Assembly (NCBI GenBank): GCA_022572825.1
Contig: JACZVE010000004.1
Location: 1-21,009, forward strand
Direction: 5' to 3'
Source of the DNA: SAR324 cluster bacterium
GTDB taxonomy: Bacteria > SAR324 > JACQKK01
DNA: 21,009 bases
In this document: piece after piece, positions 1-7,791 of the stretch
Position numbering within the stretch: position 1 is the first letter of the stretch
Layout: each line of letters opens with the position of its first letter
Translations under genes and position numbers: made by a program
The notes under the pieces: generated by a model
The model's input: only the letters and a program-made list of their open reading frames with translations
The model's database searches: none
What the model was told of the DNA's origin: nothing

Positions 1-836
1 GGGGAGCGCCGTCCAGGATCGGCGCGGGTTTCTTCCAGGCGGACGAGGAGGATACGGACGCCACCACCGGCGCCACAACCAGCAGGACCGACTTCGATGG
101 CCCCTTCGCCGGCCTGCGCTGGGTCGGCGAGCGCCTGTCCTTCGCCGCCGAGACCCTGCAGACCGAGGGCAGTGCGATCAACGGCCTGCCGCTGGAAGTG
201 GACCTCACAGGGGCCGCGGTCGCCTTTCAGGTGGGCGGGGTGGCCGCGTTCGGCGGGGGACAGACCGTGCTGAATTCCGTGCTGGAGGGCCCTGCCCCTC
301 CGATCCGACTGGACAGGGAGTTCACCACCAACCTCGCGGGCGTATCGCTACGCCTGGGCGAGGTGTTCTTCCTCGGCGCAGCCGGCGGCACCTTGAAACT
401 CGCGCAGACCAGCACCCAATTCCCCACCTTCGCTGACGGTACCGCGGAGCGGAACGTGCGCCGCTTCGGCGTGGGCTTCCGCAACAGCGGGGAGATTGTC
501 TGGCACCTGGAGTACTTCGTCGGCCAAGGGGAGTTCGCCCAAAACGCGGCCGCCAACATCACGCTCGAGGAGGAAGATACCCAGGTTGCGGTCATCGAGG
601 CGCGCTTCGGCAACTGGGTGCTGGGCCTCGTCGTGCGCGATAGCGAGGAAACCGACAAGGCGGCGGTGCCGGAGGCAACGGCCACCACCGAAGCGCACCG
701 GGCCAGCCTGGGCTGGGTTCCCATGGACGGGCTGGGCATATTCGCACAGTACTCGCGCGCCGAGAAGGACGATCCGGCAAACAACCAGATGACGGAAAGC
801 ACCTCGGCCTCCCTCGGCCTGGTCTATCAGTTCTAG
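1..836 (+). CDS. Outer-membrane beta-barrel (porin-like) protein, C-terminal part
   Basis: The frame is open from the left edge of the window (first full codon at base 3), so the N-terminus and any signal peptide lie outside. About 277 residues are visible. They alternate polar and hydrophobic residues with frequent aromatic and glycine positions, as in transmembrane beta-strands, separated by acidic Thr/Ala-rich loops. The protein ends LGLVYQF; a terminal phenylalanine after a beta-strand is the classical signal recognised by the BAM assembly machinery. It is therefore probably a general or substrate-specific porin, but the family cannot be fixed from the fragment. A GTG at 198 could be mistaken for a start, but coding continues upstream of it. 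The esterase follows after 7 bases, suggesting co-transcription. Confidence 0.7.
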   Translation, partial: GAPSRIGAGFFQADEEDTDATTGATTSRTDFDGPFAGLRWVGERLSFAAETLQTEGSAINGLPLEVDLTGAAVAFQVGGVAAFGGGQTVLNSVLEGPAPPIRLDREFTTNLAGVSLRLGEVFFLGAAGGTLKLAQTSTQFPTFADGTAERNVRRFGVGFRNSGEIVWHLEYFVGQGEFAQNAAANITLEEEDTQVAVIEARFGNWVLGLVVRDSEETDKAAVPEATATTEAHRASLGWVPMDGLGIFAQYSRAEKDDPANNQMTESTSASLGLVYQF

Positions 837-843
837 GGCGCCC

Positions 844-1482
844 ATGACGCAGGCTCCCGCCATCACCGCCCTGGAAAGCCGCTTCTTCCCCGCCGCCACG
901 CCCTCCGCGCGGCTGATGATCGTGCTGCACGGGCTGGGGGACAGCATGGAGGGCTTCTACTGGATGCCCCAACTGCTGGCGCTGCCCCGCCTGAACTACC
1001 TGCTGGTGAACGCGCCCAATCCCTACTTCATGGGCAAGGCCTGGTACGACGTGGACAATCCGGCGCCCGGCGTAACGCAGGGACGCGCATTGCTGGGGCA
1101 GTTGTTCGCCGAGCTTGCCGCCGAGGGCTGGCCCTCCTCCGACGTGGTGCTGTTCGGATTTTCCCAGGGTTGCCTGATGTCAATCGACTTCGCCCTGCGC
1201 TATGACCAGCCGCTGGCGGGTATCGTCGGGGTGAGCGGATATGCTTTTGCGCTGGACACGCTGGAGGCGGAAATGCACCCCCGCGCCCGGCAGCAGGCCT
1301 GGCTGATCACCCATGGCAGCCACGACGAATTGTTGCCGGTGCACCGCACCCGGGCCCAGATGGAGCAGCTCAAGGCGGCCGGGGTTCCCATCGAATGGCA
1401 CGAGTTCCCCAAGACCCACACCATCGATCCAGAGACGGAGCTATCGCTGATCCGTGATTGGATCGCCGCCCGCTGGCGCTAA
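844..1482 (+). CDS. Alpha/beta-hydrolase, phospholipase/carboxylesterase family
   Basis: A 212-residue cytoplasmic serine hydrolase of the YpfH/carboxylesterase type, expected to cleave short-chain carboxylic or phospholipid esters. LHGLGDS near residues 28-34 is the oxyanion-hole HG motif. GFSQG at 105-109 holds the nucleophile Ser107. Asp161 (in SHDELLP) and His192 (in KTHTI) complete the triad. Length matches the family (about 200-230). The ATG at 844 is preceded by AGGGCG and lies 7 bases after the barrel gene stop, so the two are probably one transcript. The natural substrate is unknown. It is convergent with the crotonase gene downstream, and no clear terminator was seen in the 119-base gap. 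Confidence 0.85.
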   Translation: MTQAPAITALESRFFPAATPSARLMIVLHGLGDSMEGFYWMPQLLALPRLNYLLVNAPNPYFMGKAWYDVDNPAPGVTQGRALLGQLFAELAAEGWPSSDVVLFGFSQGCLMSIDFALRYDQPLAGIVGVSGYAFALDTLEAEMHPRARQQAWLITHGSHDELLPVHRTRAQMEQLKAAGVPIEWHEFPKTHTIDPETELSLIRDWIAARWR

Positions 1483-1601
1483 TACCACTCTGAATTCTCT
1501 GCAAATTGTTGTGAGGGGCGTTTATTTTTCATCCGGAGCGACGCCAGAAGCAAAGTGGCGGGATAGCAGCCGGGGACGCACAATGGCCCCAGCCGTGACG
1601 C

Positions 1602-2375
1602 TCACCTCCCCGTCCACACCGGCTTGCGTTTTTCCTTGAATGCGAGGATGCCCTCCTTCGCATCCTCGCTCAGGAGCACCCGGTCAGCGACGTCGCGAGC
1701 CAGGCGCATGCGGGATTCCAGTGGAAGATCCTGCCCGCGCCGGGCCGCCTCTTTGATACCCTGCACCGCCAGTGGCGCGTTCTCCAGGATTTCCGCAGCC
1801 CACCGCTCGGCACAAGCAGCCAGCTCGTCATGCGGCACCACCTCGTTGGCCAGTCCCAGCCGAAGGGCATCCTGAGCGCTGATCGTCTTGCCGCGGAGCA
1901 GATGGCCCATCGCTTGCGTCCACGGCAGCGCATGGGCGCCCTGGCTCGGACCGCTGACCGACGAGATGCCGCGCTTCACCTGGGGCCAGCCGATGCTGGC
2001 CCGCTCGGACATGACGATGATGTCGGAGCTCAGCGCGAAGCCCGCACCTTGCGCCAGGCAGGCTCCGTTCAATGCGACGATGACCGGCTTGTAGATCGAT
2101 CGCTGGTAAAGGAAGAGCTCGTCATTCGACAGTACCGTGCCGTCATCCGTCGCCGGGTCGATCTCCTCCATCAGGTCCTTGCCGGAGCAGAAAGTGTCGC
2201 CTTCCGCCATGATGATGGCGACCCAGATCTGCGCATTGTTCTTCATGTCGAGGAAGGAATCCTGAATTTCCTTGCGCATGCCACGGTTCAGCGCGTTTTT
2301 CTTGTCCGGGCGATTCAACGTGAGGCGCGCAACATGATCCCTCACCTCGTATCGCGTATAGGTTCTGGTCGTCAT
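1602..2375 (-). CDS. Enoyl-CoA hydratase/isomerase (crotonase) family protein, atypical active site
   Basis: A 257-residue crotonase-fold protein of normal family length. Recognisable blocks are LTLNRPDKKNALN (residues 18-30), the oxyanion-hole segment FCSGKDL (62-68), GACLAQGAGFALSSD (104-118) and the C-terminal FKEKRKPVW helix. Aligned by eye with rat mitochondrial enoyl-CoA hydratase, the two catalytic glutamates (E144 and E164) fall on Gly112 and Gln132 (SIGWPQ where hydratases have FGxPE). The CoA-binding fold is secure, but simple hydratase activity is doubtful. Isomerase, thioesterase, decarboxylase or dehalogenase chemistry is possible. The gene stands alone on this strand and diverges from the PLP enzyme gene across a 349-base gap. 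Confidence 0.85.
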   Translation of the reverse strand: MTTRTYTRYEVRDHVARLTLNRPDKKNALNRGMRKEIQDSFLDMKNNAQIWVAIIMAEGDTFCSGKDLMEEIDPATDDGTVLSNDELFLYQRSIYKPVIVALNGACLAQGAGFALSSDIIVMSERASIGWPQVKRGISSVSGPSQGAHALPWTQAMGHLLRGKTISAQDALRLGLANEVVPHDELAACAERWAAEILENAPLAVQGIKEAARRGQDLPLESRMRLARDVADRVLLSEDAKEGILAFKEKRKPVWTGR

Positions 2376-2461
2376 AACGCAGATTCCACGCTCTCCGCCA
2401 CCCGTGCGCTCCGCGGCCGCCGCCCCTTGGGTGCGACGCCCTCGTCGATCGCATTCGGGAA

Positions 2462-2467
2462 ATTATA
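2462..2467 (-). promoter_or_regulatory. Candidate -10 box upstream of the crotonase gene
   Basis: The minus strand reads TATAAT inside an AT-rich island (about 2455-2510) that stands out in GC-rich surroundings. It lies about 87 bases upstream of the crotonase start. No good -35 hexamer is found at 16-18 bases spacing (TCTCTA is the best), so this is a weak promoter call based on composition and the exact -10 consensus. Confidence 0.3.
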
Positions 2468-2529
2468 AGATTTAACATTAAGTATAGAGAGATATAGCCT
2501 CGCGGTGTCAAGGCTCCTCCCTCCCCCCG

Positions 2530-2558
2530 GCCCCCTCCCCGTGCACGGGGGAGGGGGC
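2530..2558. repeat. Imperfect G/C palindrome around GTGCAC
   Basis: Left arm G-CCCCC-T-CCCC, centre GTGCAC, right arm GGGGG-A-GGGGG-C. The arms pair almost completely, with one unpaired G. A strong hairpin would form on either strand. There is no adjacent T-run, so it is not a typical intrinsic terminator. Similar C/G-arm palindromes occur as dispersed intergenic repeats in some proteobacteria; whether this one is repeated cannot be seen in this window. Confidence 0.6.
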
Positions 2559-2724
2559 GAAGTGGAGGGGTTCTGACTCTACGCGAATTTCACAGCAAGC
2601 GACCGGAGCTAACGGCGCCCTTCCGAAAAATTCTACTGGACAAGTAATATCACTATATGTCAATATGTTGCTTTCATAATTCCGAAAGCGGCGGAGAACA
2701 CAGCGCGGGAGGCTTCGGCGGCGG

Positions 2725-3978
2725 ATGGCGGCGAATCGGCAGGGGCGGCACATCGAAACGACGCTGGTGCACGGCGTCGCGGCAGCGGGCGGCTACGGTG
2801 GGGCGACCCTCCCGCCGGTGACGCTTTCGGCCGCCTTCGAGCACGCCAGCGCGGAAGCGATGGAAGCGGCCTTCGCGGGAGACGAGGAGGCGCCGGTGTA
2901 TTCCCGCCTGCAGAATCCTACCGTGGAAGCGCTCGAGCGGCGGATCAGCGAGGCCTGTGGCGCCGCCGGCACCGTTGCCGTGGCCTCCGGCATGACGGCC
3001 ATCTCGCTGGGGCTGCTCACGGTGCTGCAGGCCGGCAGTGAGATCGTGGCCAGCCCCTACCTGTTCGGCGGCACCTACACGCTCCTCGATCGCGTGCTGG
3101 GCGAGCTGGGCATCACCGTGCGCTTCGCCGATCCGCGCGAACCGGCCCAGGCCGAGGCGTTGATCGGAGCGCGCACACGGGCGGTGTTCCTGGAGGCGAT
3201 CGCCAATCCGGCCATGGTGGTGCCCGATTTCCGTGCCTGGAGCCGGCTTTGCGATGCGCACGGTTTGCCGCTGCTGCTGGATGCCACACTGCTCACTCCC
3301 TATCTGTACGACCGCGAAGCGCTCCGTGCCGACGTGGTGTTCTTCTCCACCTCGAAGTTTCTGGCCGGGCCGGCCAGTACGATCGGGGGGCTGATCGTGG
3401 ACACGGGCCGCTTTCCCTGGCACGAGCGAGAGGGCTTTGGCCTGGATGACTTCCGGCGCGCCGGGCAGGGGGCGTATCTGGCCAAGCTGCGCAAGCGGCA
3501 GATGGCGGCCGTCGGGCCTTGCCTATCTCCCATGAACGCCTTTCTGGTGCTCACGGGGCTGGAGACTCTGCCGTTGCGGCTGGAGCGCCAGTGCGAAAAC
3601 GCGCGGGCCGCGGCGTCGGTGCTGCGCGAGCATCCCCGTGTGGAGACGGTGCTGTTTCCCGGTCTGCCGGATCACCCGGCCCACGCCCTCAGCCAGGCGC
3701 AGTTCAAAGGCCGCTTCGGCAGCGTGCTATCGTTCACCCTGGCCGACAAGGGCGCCTGCTTCCGCTTTCTCAACGCCTGCCGGCTCATCGGGAGGGTGAC
3801 CAACCTGGGCGATACGCGCACGCTGGCCCTTCATCCCGCCTCCACCATCTACGCGACGTTCTGGAAGCACGAGCAGGAACAGGTGGGCGTAACGGAGAAC
3901 ATGATCCGGCTTTCCCTGGGCATCGAACATCCCACCGACATTCTCGACGATCTCCAGCGAGCGCTGGACGCGGCCTGA
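2725..3978 (+). CDS. Cys/Met-metabolism PLP-dependent enzyme (cystathionine gamma-synthase / O-acetylhomoserine sulfhydrylase superfamily)
   Basis: A 417-residue fold-type-I PLP enzyme. YSRLQNPTVEALE (59-71) is the family's Y-x-R-x-x-NPT phosphate- and substrate-binding block. SGM (88-90) binds the cofactor phosphate and Asp186 (in LLLDATLLTP) pairs with the pyridine nitrogen. STSKFLAGP holds the Schiff-base Lys211. LHPASTIYA and MIRLSLGIEH near the C-terminus match the carboxylate-binding end of MetY, MetB and methionine gamma-lyase. The enzyme should act on a homoserine ester, cystathionine or methionine in the cytoplasm; sequence alone does not separate synthase, sulfhydrylase and lyase. 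The ATG at 2725 gives the expected N-terminus, although its ribosome-binding site is weak. It heads a run of plus-strand genes reaching 6291. Confidence 0.85.
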   Translation: MAANRQGRHIETTLVHGVAAAGGYGGATLPPVTLSAAFEHASAEAMEAAFAGDEEAPVYSRLQNPTVEALERRISEACGAAGTVAVASGMTAISLGLLTVLQAGSEIVASPYLFGGTYTLLDRVLGELGITVRFADPREPAQAEALIGARTRAVFLEAIANPAMVVPDFRAWSRLCDAHGLPLLLDATLLTPYLYDREALRADVVFFSTSKFLAGPASTIGGLIVDTGRFPWHEREGFGLDDFRRAGQGAYLAKLRKRQMAAVGPCLSPMNAFLVLTGLETLPLRLERQCENARAAASVLREHPRVETVLFPGLPDHPAHALSQAQFKGRFGSVLSFTLADKGACFRFLNACRLIGRVTNLGDTRTLALHPASTIYATFWKHEQEQVGVTENMIRLSLGIEHPTDILDDLQRALDAA

Positions 3979-4136
3979 GCGCTCGCGCATCTGCTCACAC
4001 GACGCAACCGCTATCGGAAATCCGGCGTACGAGGGGGGCGGGCGGGCCTTTACAGCGCGCTCGCGGGGGAATACCATCCCGGCGATGAGGGGTGGGGCGG
4101 GTCAATCATTGTGCGCGACATAATAATCGAGGGGTG

Positions 4137-5402
4137 ATGGCGGAAGCGGAGGGCAACGGCGGGCCGCGGCAGGTGGCGGTCATCGGGGCGGGCATCATCG
4201 GCATCTGCTGCGCGCTGTACCTGCAGCGCGACGGCCACCAGGTGACGGTGTTGGATCCGCAGCCGCCAGGGGAGGGCTGCTCGCGGGGAAACTCGGGCAT
4301 CTTTGCCCTCGTCCATTGCGTCCCCGACTCCACGCCGGGCCTCGTGTGGCAGGTGCCCGGCATGATGCTGGATCCCCTGGGCCCGCTGATCGTTCGCCCC
4401 TCCTACCTGCTCAAGGCGCTGCCCTGGCTGCTGCGCTTTCTCGCCGCCAGCCGCCGCGGGCCTTTCGAGGCGGGATTTGCGGCCCTGTACGCCATGACTC
4501 AGCACGCCCTGGTGGCCTACCAGCCCCTGGTGGAAAGCGCGGGGGCGCAGGATATGGTGCGCAAGCAGGGCTGGCTGCTGGTCTTCGAGTCCGACGAGAG
4601 CTTCGCAAAGGAAAAGCCCTATAAGGTAGACATGTCCAGCCGCGCGGGAATCCGCCTGGAAGTGCTGGACGGCAAGGGCGCGCGCGAGCTGGAGCCGGCG
4701 CTGAGCCCCTCCATCCGACACGGCGTGTTCTATCCGGAGGTCGCGCATTCCACCGACCCCTTTCGCTTCGTGCAGGTGCTGGCGGAGGACTTCCGCCGCA
4801 AGGGCGGCACCATCCTGGCCGAACGGGTCACCGGCTTTGAGATGGGCCCGCGCGGGCCGACCGTCGTGCACACGGAGGCCGGGCGACACACTCCCGACTC
4901 GGTGGTGCTGGCCGCCGGGGCGTATTCCAAGCCGCTGGCCCGCATGCTGGGCAGCCGCATCCCGCTGGATACCGAGCGCGGCTATCACGCCATGCTGCCC
5001 GATCCGCGGGTGTCGCTGAAGGTGCCGGTGATGTCCGGCGACTTTCACTGTGCCCTCACGCCCATGGCCGAGGGCCTGCGCGTGGGCGGCTCGGTGGAGT
5101 TCGCCGGTGTGCACGCCGCGCCCAACTATGCGCGCGTGGACAAGCTGGTCTCCGTGGGGCACCGGGTGCTGCCGGGGCTGAACGACGCCGGGCATACGCG
5201 CTGGATGGGGTGCCGCCCCTCGCTGCCGGACTCCCTGCCGGTGGTGAGCCGCTCGCCGCGCTACCCGACTGTTTACTTCGCGTTCGGGCACGGGCAGGTG
5301 GGGCTGACCAACGCGGGCATTACGGGCAAGCTCATCGCCGAGCTGATGGCCGGGCGGCCCACCACCATCGACACCACGCCCTACCGCGCGGATCGATTCT
5401 AG
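4137..5402 (+). CDS. FAD-dependent oxidoreductase, D-amino-acid dehydrogenase (DadA)-like
   Basis: About 421 residues of the DAO/DadA superfamily. A dinucleotide-binding beta-alpha-beta with GAGIIG starts some 15 residues from the N-terminus and ends in the acidic residue of VTVLDP. SRGNSG follows as the flavin-contact block. The C-terminus has GCRPSLPDSLPVV and the FAD-closing FAFGHGQVGLT. Such enzymes oxidise D-amino acids or related secondary amines, usually passing electrons to a quinone at the inner membrane. I chose ATG 4137 because the FAD motif then sits at the usual distance from the start. An in-frame GTG at 4092 adds 15 atypical residues, and GAGGGG lies just before 4137, although too close for an ideal Shine-Dalgarno. 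The next gene starts 4 bases after its stop, so the two are almost certainly co-transcribed. Confidence 0.82.
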   Translation: MAEAEGNGGPRQVAVIGAGIIGICCALYLQRDGHQVTVLDPQPPGEGCSRGNSGIFALVHCVPDSTPGLVWQVPGMMLDPLGPLIVRPSYLLKALPWLLRFLAASRRGPFEAGFAALYAMTQHALVAYQPLVESAGAQDMVRKQGWLLVFESDESFAKEKPYKVDMSSRAGIRLEVLDGKGARELEPALSPSIRHGVFYPEVAHSTDPFRFVQVLAEDFRRKGGTILAERVTGFEMGPRGPTVVHTEAGRHTPDSVVLAAGAYSKPLARMLGSRIPLDTERGYHAMLPDPRVSLKVPVMSGDFHCALTPMAEGLRVGGSVEFAGVHAAPNYARVDKLVSVGHRVLPGLNDAGHTRWMGCRPSLPDSLPVVSRSPRYPTVYFAFGHGQVGLTNAGITGKLIAELMAGRPTTIDTTPYRADRF

Positions 5403-5406
5403 CGCG

Positions 5407-6291
5407 ATGCGCATCCGACTCCTCGGGACGGGTACGCCGACGCCTTCGCTGCGCCGCATGGGCAGCAGTTACCTGGTGGAGTCCGGCGGCGACGTGATCC
5501 TGTTCGATCATGGCTCGGGCGCCTACCACCGCCTGCTGGAATCCGGCATTCGGCCCACCCAGGTCTCGCACCTGTTTTTCTCGCACCTGCACTACGACCA
5601 CTGCGTGGACTACGCCCGGCTGCTGCTCACCCGCTGGGATCAGGGCGCGGGGGGAATTCCCGAGCTGAAGGTGTACGGCCCGCCATTCGTCCAGCGTATG
5701 ACCGAACTGCTGTTCTCGCCCCAGGGCGCCTTCGGGCCGGATCTCACCGCGCGCATCGAAAACCGCATGAGCCAGGAGATATTCGAGGCCCGCGGCGGCG
5801 TGCTGCCCCGGCAATGGCCGGCGCCCCTCGTACAAGAACTGCGCAGCGGCGCGGTGGTGAAGGAGAACGGCTGGAAGGTCACCGCGGCCAGCGTGCCCCA
5901 CGCGCAGCCGCAACTGGTCTGCCTGGCCTATCGCCTGGACACGCCGCAAGGCTCCTTCGCTTACTCCGGTGACGCTGCCCCCAGCCCGGCCATGGTCAAG
6001 CTGGCTCAGGGTTGCGACGTCCTGGTGCACATGACCCACTACATCTCCGGCACGGAGCTGGGACCCGCCCTGGCCGCCGGCACCTCGGGCCACCTGGAGG
6101 TCGCGCGCATCGGGCAGGAGGCGGGGGTCAGGAACCTCGTCGTCAGCCACATCACCGAGCAGATGGACGTGCCCGGCGTGACCGAGCGCCTCATCCGCGA
6201 GATGGCGGAGATTTACACCGGCAACCTGTTCTGGGGTGAGGACCTGATGGAAATTCCCATCGGGGAGCCGGCGCCCAACAAGCTGGAGTAG
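5407..6291 (+). CDS. Metallo-beta-lactamase-fold hydrolase, RNase Z / arylsulfatase-like subgroup
   Basis: A 294-residue MBL-fold protein. It begins with the beta-strand MRIRLLGTGTPTPS typical of the RNase Z/ElaC-like subgroup. The metal-binding signature HLHYDH is at residues 60-65 (His60, His62, Asp64, His65), with further ligands likely in SVPHAQPQ, YSGDAAPS and VVSHITEQ. There is no obvious signal peptide. Two metal ions are expected. The substrate may be a phosphodiester, a lactone or another ester; the flexible-arm region of true tRNA-processing RNase Z was not seen, so a metabolic hydrolase is more likely. Its start lies 4 bases after the DadA-like gene, which suggests it acts on the same compound series. 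Confidence 0.8.
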   Translation: MRIRLLGTGTPTPSLRRMGSSYLVESGGDVILFDHGSGAYHRLLESGIRPTQVSHLFFSHLHYDHCVDYARLLLTRWDQGAGGIPELKVYGPPFVQRMTELLFSPQGAFGPDLTARIENRMSQEIFEARGGVLPRQWPAPLVQELRSGAVVKENGWKVTAASVPHAQPQLVCLAYRLDTPQGSFAYSGDAAPSPAMVKLAQGCDVLVHMTHYISGTELGPALAAGTSGHLEVARIGQEAGVRNLVVSHITEQMDVPGVTERLIREMAEIYTGNLFWGEDLMEIPIGEPAPNKLE

Positions 6292-6410
6292 CGCGCCCAT
6301 TGGGCGGGCTGGCGGGGCGGTACGGGACCCGGGGGCAGGTCAGCCTGTTTCCACGACATTCCGAATTAAGATCACGGTTGCGGTCGAAGGCGCACTCGTC
6401 CTCATATCTG

Positions 6411-6442
6411 TGTGATACGCCTGAACTGTGATAGGCGTGAAC
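6411..6442. repeat. Two 16-base iteron-like direct repeats
   Basis: Two adjacent 16-base units, 6411-6426 and 6427-6442, have the form TGTGATASGCSTGAAC and differ at only two positions (units 8 and 11, C versus G). The arrangement also makes an inverted pair ACGCCT (6417-6422) and AGGCGT (6433-6438). Tandem sites of this period upstream of a gene usually bind a dimeric or cooperative regulator. They lie about 110 bases before the MetE-like start. Confidence 0.65.
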
Positions 6443-6460
6443 ATGATTGACAATGATTTG

Positions 6461-6478
6461 AACACCATTAACGGTGTT
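6461..6478. promoter_or_regulatory. Perfect inverted repeat, candidate operator
   Basis: AACACC at 6461-6466 and GGTGTT at 6473-6478 are exact reverse complements separated by ATTAAC. An 18-base dyad with 6-base half-sites is typical of a homodimeric helix-turn-helix regulator. It lies 71 bases upstream of the MetE-like start and just downstream of a TTGACA hexamer (6447-6452) that could be a -35 box, though no good -10 follows. Confidence 0.4.
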
Positions 6479-6549
6479 GACCTGAAACCCACCGAGGCCC
6501 ATTTCACGATCATCGGGTAGGACCCGAATTTGCCGACAGCGCCACGGAC

Positions 6550-7713
6550 ATGAAAAAGAGCGACGGTCGCATCCTGACGACGCATGCCGGCAGCCTGCCG
6601 CGGCCGACGGCACTCGTCGAGATCTTCGCCCGGCGGGTGCGGGGCGAACCTATCGATGAAGGCGAGTTGGAAGCGCAGATCGAGGAAGCCACCCGCTGGG
6701 TCGTGCCAAAGCAGATTGCCGCCGGAATAGACATCCCGAACAACGGCGAGCAGCCGCGCGAAAGCTTTTTCCTGTACGTCCAACGCCGGATGAGCGGATT
6801 CGCCGGGCGTGGTACCCGATCGCCGCCTGGAGACATCGCGCGCTATCCCGGTTACCAGGCGTTGCGCCAGCGATTCCTCCAGGGCCGGGAGATGGTCTCC
6901 AGTTTCGAAGTGCCGAAGGTAGTGGACGAGGTGCGGTATCTCGATCCAGCATTCGTCGAGCGCGAATGCGACGACTTTCGCCGGATCCTCGCGTCATCGT
7001 CGCCCAATGTTGCCGAAGCTTTCGTCACTGCACCGTCACCCGGTATCATCGCCGCCGCGGTGCCGAACGAACACTACGATAGCCAAACGGCCTATATCGA
7101 CGCCCTGGCCGCCGCGCTCAGGGTCGAATATGAGGCTATCGTAGCGCACGGCTTCCTCTTGCAGATCGATTGTCCCGATCTGGCGCTGGAACGACACGTA
7201 ACCTATGCGCAGCGGCCGCTCGCCGAATTTCTGGGGTTCGTCGAGATCGTGGTCGCGGCGATCAATCATAGCCTCCAGAACGTTCCGCGCGAATCGGTGC
7301 GGCTTCACGTCTGTTGGGGTAACTACGAGGGTCCGCATGACCTTGACGTGCCGCTCGCCGAGATCCTGCCCTCGATCCTGGAAGCTGACGTGGGCAGCAT
7401 TGTTCTGCCCTTCGCCAATCCCAGGCACGCCCATGAGTACGGCCTGTTCGCCAACGACCGATTGGCGCCCGATCAGATCCTCGTCGCTGGTGTGATCGAC
7501 ACCACCACGAACTACGTGGAACACCCCGAGGTCGTGGCGGAGCGGATCGAGCGTGTGGCCGGCGCCATCGGTGATCCGAGCCGAGTCGTCGCCGGAACCG
7601 ACTGTGGCTTCGAAACATCGGCCGGCATGGGCCGGGTCGCCGAGGATGTGGTTTGGGCCAAACTCGCGGCGCTGTCGGCAGGTGCGCGTCTGGCCAGCGA
7701 ACGGCTCTTCTAG
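6550..7713 (+). CDS. Cobalamin-independent methionine synthase C-terminal-like methyl/alkyl transferase
   Basis: A 387-residue zinc enzyme equivalent to the C-terminal catalytic half of MetE; the N-terminal half is absent, as is usual for the free-standing family members of about 370-390 residues. It opens with ILTTHAGSLPRP (8-19). Zinc-ligand positions are visible: His253 and Cys255 in RLHVCWGN, and Cys352 in AGTDCGFET, with a glutamate probably in the PRHAHEYGLF block (291-300). Family members transfer methyl to thiols, or, in epoxyalkane:coenzyme M transferase, open an epoxide with a thiolate. No dedicated coenzyme M gene is nearby, so the acceptor is unknown. A homocysteine-type role would fit the PLP enzyme at 2725. 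It has its own repeat-rich upstream region and is convergent with livF. Confidence 0.82.
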   Translation: MKKSDGRILTTHAGSLPRPTALVEIFARRVRGEPIDEGELEAQIEEATRWVVPKQIAAGIDIPNNGEQPRESFFLYVQRRMSGFAGRGTRSPPGDIARYPGYQALRQRFLQGREMVSSFEVPKVVDEVRYLDPAFVERECDDFRRILASSSPNVAEAFVTAPSPGIIAAAVPNEHYDSQTAYIDALAAALRVEYEAIVAHGFLLQIDCPDLALERHVTYAQRPLAEFLGFVEIVVAAINHSLQNVPRESVRLHVCWGNYEGPHDLDVPLAEILPSILEADVGSIVLPFANPRHAHEYGLFANDRLAPDQILVAGVIDTTTNYVEHPEVVAERIERVAGAIGDPSRVVAGTDCGFETSAGMGRVAEDVVWAKLAALSAGARLASERLF

Positions 7714-7791
7714 GAAGCTGTGGAGCAGGTGTATTTGAAGCAGGTGTTTGAGAATGCGGTGGAAGATCGATTCCCCTATCCCCTTATGTGA

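Larger units (their letters stand above)
2376..2724. other. Divergent intergenic region, crotonase / PLP enzyme
   Basis: This 349-base gap between two divergent genes holds no convincing coding sequence. It contains two AT-rich islands (about 2455-2510 and 2625-2685), which are plausible promoter regions for the left and right genes respectively. Between them lies a strong G/C palindrome at 2530-2558. The right island carries short repeats of the type ATATCACTATATGTCAATATG, which could be an operator, but no family can be assigned. Confidence 0.5.

Noticed and set aside
4050..5459. A 469-codon open frame on the minus strand opposite the DadA-like gene
   Set aside because: It is His/Arg/Gly-rich with no domain, and lies antisense to a clearly recognised enzyme; long antisense frames are expected in GC-rich DNA.
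5332..6300. A 322-codon minus-strand frame opposite the metallo-hydrolase
   Set aside because: Antisense shadow; the HxHxDH motif lies on the plus strand.
6294..6306. Short inverted repeat CGCCCA-T-TGGGCG after the metallo-hydrolase stop
   Set aside because: The central loop is too short and no U-run follows, so it is a poor terminator candidate.
6550..7713. Epoxyalkane:coenzyme M transferase as the specific identity of the MetE-like protein
   Set aside because: The fold and zinc ligands fit, but no coenzyme M biosynthesis, 2-ketopropyl-CoM carboxylase or epoxide-forming monooxygenase gene is seen nearby.
7724..7747. Short direct repeat AGCAGGTGT between the MetE-like gene and livF
   Set aside because: Only 9 exact bases in a 78-base convergent gap; no structural or regulatory meaning could be supported.
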